From NCBI GenBank assembly GCA_965216395.1, contig OZ244156.1, positions 558,001 through 622,000 on the forward strand: 64,000 bases of DNA, given 5' to 3'. Positions within the stretch are counted from its first letter, which is position 1. Every line of letters begins with the position of its first letter. Below the pieces are notes generated by a model that worked only from the letters and a program-made list of their open reading frames with translations, had not been told where the DNA came from and ran no database searches. Source of the stretch: CAZBXD01 sp965216395. Its GTDB lineage: Bacteria; Pseudomonadota; Alphaproteobacteria; Micavibrionales; SZUA-601. Below, piece by piece: positions 60,883 to 64,000 of this stretch. A program made the position numbers and the translations under genes.

Positions 60883-63800
60883 ATGAAAGATTTACAAACA
60901 GGTCATGGTATTATCAGTGGTGCGCCAGAAGGGCATGATGCACGCCTCATCGCAAAATTAGCCAAAAAATCATGGGCTTCTTTGCGTGCGCCAATATTGC
61001 ATGTTGCTTTGGATGATGCGCGTGCGCAAATCTTGAGCGAATGTCTAGCGTATTTTGCACCGCATATAGAGGTGATCACAATACCTGCATGGGATTGTTT
61101 GCCTTATGACCGAATTTCACCCCATGGCGATATTCTTGCTAAAAGAGCAAAAATACTCGCGCGCTTTAATAAGCCTAAACCCTTTACCAATGCAACGGTT
61201 GTTTTAACAACTTTGAATAGCATAACGCAACGCGTCCCCAAACCAGAATTATTTAAAAACGCCACATTTTCTTTTAAAATTGGTGAAACAATTGATGTAC
61301 AAAATTTGCAGACTTATCTCATTCAAAATGGTTATCATCGCTCATCGACAGTACGTGAATCAGGTGAATTTGCAATCCGTGGTGGCATCATTGATTTATT
61401 CCCTGCTGGTTTTGAAAATCCAATTCGTGTAGATCTTTTTGGCGATGAAGTTGAAACGATCAAAACCTTTGATGCGATGACACAGCGCAGTGGTGAAACT
61501 ATTGAACAAATCCAACTATCATCTGTTTCTGAATTGATGCTGAATGATCAAACGATTGCGCATTTTAGAACAAAATATCGTGAGTTATTTGGTGCGGTGC
61601 GTGATGATGACCCTCTTTATGAGGCCATTGGTGAGGGGCGTGTTTATCCGGGTATGGAGCATTGGGTGTCGATCTTTTATCCGCAAATGACAACCTTATT
61701 TGAAATTTTACCTCACAGTCCTATTGTTTTTGATCACGAAATGAAACCGGCGCATGAGGCGCGTTTAAAACAGATTGGTGATTTTTATCAATCGCGTTTA
61801 GACACGATGGATGAAGCAAAAAAGACGGGGCTAGGTTATAAACCTCTCCCACCACAGTTTTTATATATCGATGCAGATGAATGGAAAGGGTCGTTGAATA
61901 ATCGTATTATTCGGGATTTGGAACCATTTCAACTCCCCCTCAATGATAATGTGATTGATGGATTGGGTAAAATGGGGGTTATCATCACCCCTGAAAATCA
62001 AAAAGCCTCCGACGAAAGTTTTGATCGTCTTAAAAAACATATTCTTAAACATAGAAATAACGGTACCAAGATTTTGATTGCGTGTTATTCAAATGGATCT
62101 CTACAGCGTTTGAAGAATTTATGTACCGATCATGCGATTCATCTTAAAGATGATGAAATGACCATTTTAGGTTTAGAACATGGTTTTGAAAGCCATGATT
62201 TAGTTGTGATCACGGAAAAAGATATTTTAGGCGATCGTTTGACGCGGACGATAAAAAAACGTCAATCAGGTGAAAATCCTTTAATCGCCGCCGCTGAACT
62301 CAATATAGGCGATTTAGTTGTTCACAGTGAGCATGGTGTAGGACGGTTTGATGGTTTGGAAACAGTCCATGCCATGGGTACCCAACATGATTGTGTTCGT
62401 TTAATCTATGCAGGGGATGATAAACTCTTTGTGCCTGTGGAAAATATTGATGTTTTATCGCGATTTGGATCTTCTGATCAAAAAACAGCGTTATTGGATA
62501 AGTTAGGTGGTGTCGCATGGCAAGGACGAAAAGCGCGTATTAAGAAAAATCTCTTGGCTATTGCGGATCATTTAATTGAAATTGCTGCGAAACGAAAACT
62601 TAATAAAACACCCGATATATCTGTACCCGAAGGTGCTATGGAAGAATTTTGTGCGCGTTTTCCTTATCACGAAACGGATGATCAATTGCGCGCTATTCAA
62701 GATGTGATGGAAGACCTCAATGGCGATACGGCCATGGATCGTTTGGTTTGTGGGGATGTAGGTTTCGGTAAAACAGAAGTGGCTTTACGCGCCGCTTTTG
62801 TCATGGCAATGTCAGGCATGCAAGTAGCCGTGGTGGTGCCCACAACATTATTGGCACGCCAGCATTATAAAACATTTACAGATCGTTATGTTGGATTTCC
62901 ACTTAAAATTGGTCAGTTATCGCGTTTTGTTACGGCAAAACAGGCAACATTAACCAGAAAAGGGCTTGAAACAGGCCAAGTGGATATTGTCATTGGAACC
63001 CACGCCTTACTCAGTGATAAAATTAAATTTGCTAATTTAGGTTTACTGATTGTCGATGAAGAACAAAATTTTGGTGTGAAACAAAAAGAAAAGCTCAAAT
63101 CTTTAAAAGATAATGTTCATGTTCTTACGCTAACGGCTACGCCCATTCCACGCACGATGCAAATGGCGATGTCCGGGGTCCGTGAAATGAGTATTATTGC
63201 AACCCCGCCTGTGGATCGGTTGGCGGTGCGTACGTTTGTGATGCCTTATGATGGGGTCGTTATTCGTGAAGCGTTGATGCGTGAATATTATCGCGGTGGA
63301 CAAAGCTTTTATGTATGCCCACGTATCAGCGATTTAGAAGAGCTGACAAAAAAGATTAATGCCCTTGTACCAAAATTAAAGGTTATTCAAGCACATGGCC
63401 AAATGCCCAGCGATGAATTGGACGACCGTATGACAGCATTTTATGACGGTCATTATGATGTTTTATTGGCTACAAATATTATTGAATCAGGATTGGATAT
63501 CCCCAACGCCAACACATTGATTGTTCACCGCAGTGAAATGTTTGGTCTGGGACAGCTTTATCAAATTCGGGGACGGATTGGGCGGTCTAAGCAACGTGGT
63601 TATGCTTATTTAACCTATAAGGCTGAAAAGAAATTAACCGCTAATGGGAAACAACGTTTACACGTGATTAGCACATTAAATCAATTAGGTGCTGGGTTTC
63701 AACTGGCCAGTTATGACATGGATATCAGAGGCGCGGGGAATTTATTAGGCGAAGAACAATCTGGTCATATTAGAGAAGTGGGTGTTGAGCTTTATCAGCA

Positions 63801-64000
63801 AATGCTTGAAGAGGCTGTAGCAATAGCCAAAGCGGGTAAGGGCGTTGAAGATTATGATCACGATTGGTCACCACAAATTAATTTAGGCTTATCCGTTATG
63901 ATTCCCGAAGGTTATGTTGCGGATTTGCCTGTACGGTTATCACTCTATCGGCGTCTTTCATCACTCACGAACCAAGATGATATCGAAGAATTTGCCGCGG
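60883..64000 (+). CDS. mfd: Transcription-repair coupling factor Mfd (3' end beyond window)
   Basis: At least 1039 residues are visible, in frame to the last base. Mfd removes stalled RNA polymerase and recruits UvrA. The UvrB-like N-terminal part has ITIPAWDCLPYDRISP and GEFAIRGGIIDLFPAG, and the RNA-polymerase-interaction region starts near NIGDLVVHSEHGVGRFDGL. The RecG-like motor has Walker A GDVGFGKT (Lys630), GTHALLSDKIKF, DEEQNFGVKQKEKL, TATPIPRTM and GRIGRSKQRGYAYL. The first in-frame ATG is 60883. Family-like residues (IVDLLPQN) precede it in frame without a start codon, and removal of one A from the run at 60837-60841 would join them to the ATG overlapping the sdhE stop. Confidence 0.95.
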   Translation, partial: MKDLQTGHGIISGAPEGHDARLIAKLAKKSWASLRAPILHVALDDARAQILSECLAYFAPHIEVITIPAWDCLPYDRISPHGDILAKRAKILARFNKPKPFTNATVVLTTLNSITQRVPKPELFKNATFSFKIGETIDVQNLQTYLIQNGYHRSSTVRESGEFAIRGGIIDLFPAGFENPIRVDLFGDEVETIKTFDAMTQRSGETIEQIQLSSVSELMLNDQTIAHFRTKYRELFGAVRDDDPLYEAIGEGRVYPGMEHWVSIFYPQMTTLFEILPHSPIVFDHEMKPAHEARLKQIGDFYQSRLDTMDEAKKTGLGYKPLPPQFLYIDADEWKGSLNNRIIRDLEPFQLPLNDNVIDGLGKMGVIITPENQKASDESFDRLKKHILKHRNNGTKILIACYSNGSLQRLKNLCTDHAIHLKDDEMTILGLEHGFESHDLVVITEKDILGDRLTRTIKKRQSGENPLIAAAELNIGDLVVHSEHGVGRFDGLETVHAMGTQHDCVRLIYAGDDKLFVPVENIDVLSRFGSSDQKTALLDKLGGVAWQGRKARIKKNLLAIADHLIEIAAKRKLNKTPDISVPEGAMEEFCARFPYHETDDQLRAIQDVMEDLNGDTAMDRLVCGDVGFGKTEVALRAAFVMAMSGMQVAVVVPTTLLARQHYKTFTDRYVGFPLKIGQLSRFVTAKQATLTRKGLETGQVDIVIGTHALLSDKIKFANLGLLIVDEEQNFGVKQKEKLKSLKDNVHVLTLTATPIPRTMQMAMSGVREMSIIATPPVDRLAVRTFVMPYDGVVIREALMREYYRGGQSFYVCPRISDLEELTKKINALVPKLKVIQAHGQMPSDELDDRMTAFYDGHYDVLLATNIIESGLDIPNANTLIVHRSEMFGLGQLYQIRGRIGRSKQRGYAYLTYKAEKKLTANGKQRLHVISTLNQLGAGFQLASYDMDIRGAGNLLGEEQSGHIREVGVELYQQMLEEAVAIAKAGKGVEDYDHDWSPQINLGLSVMIPEGYVADLPVRLSLYRRLSSLTNQDDIEEFAA

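Overview
The window comes from an AT-rich alphaproteobacterium with a full outer membrane. The evidence is a PopZ (DUF2497) homologue, the neighbourhood erpA-dgt-(SPOR)-scpA-scpB-tatABC-serS-pcm-nlpD/dipM-yajC-secD-secF, homologues of the complex I assembly factors NDUFAF3 and NDUFAF6, the recG/sdhE/mfd cluster, and lptD. TGA is used as an ordinary stop. No insertion sequence, CRISPR array, prophage or rRNA was seen; one tRNA (Cys) is present. No gene-free stretch exceeds about 210 bases.

Layout. 1-1403: end of a ribose/fructose-type sugar ABC importer. 1432-6119: two surface or exported proteins on the minus strand, a 1323-residue inverse autotransporter (intimin/invasin-like) adhesin with FecR-like and Ig-like parts, and a DUF4402 protein. 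6320-7351: an orphan endonuclease/exonuclease/phosphatase-fold protein. 7442-15261: a surface-glycan island that makes CDP-4-keto-6-deoxyglucose (rfbF, rfbG) and probably modifies it with a cupin epimerase-like protein and a C-methyltransferase, followed by an acyltransferase, a reductase, a CmcI-like methyltransferase and two glycosyltransferases. Base composition changes sharply inside the island. 15370-16157: an ASCH protein, a kinase-like gene lacking its C-terminal third, and tRNA-Cys.

16294-37229 is the conserved alphaproteobacterial core: a second pcm-like gene, popZ, a PH-domain protein, xthA, erpA/dgt, chromosome segregation (scpAB), Tat export (tatABC), serS, pcm, a DipM/NlpD-like amidase activator, Sec accessory proteins (yajC, secD, secF), complex I assembly homologues, sodB and trmFO. 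Compared with the usual order, tolC is missing between pcm2 and popZ, and argS and nagZ are missing around the SPOR gene. A histidine phosphatase lies between tatA and tatB, and other extra genes lie before yajC and after secF.

37296-64000: a large two-TM coiled-coil protein resembling a polarity factor, an MBL hydrolase, putA, a YdbH/AsmA-like protein, a minus-strand run parE - DEAD helicase - lptD - SLC13 transporter - small membrane protein, an unrecognised secreted protein, rpsD with a structured leader, DUF502, recG, sdhE and mfd (cut by the window end).

Most notable: an apparent one-base shift between sdhE and mfd that hides an ATGA-coupled start; a terminator-like hairpin directly on the tatB start; a possible pseudoknot in the rpsD leader; loss of the catalytic His in the RmlC-like protein; and the composite adhesin with an unfamiliar C-terminal domain.
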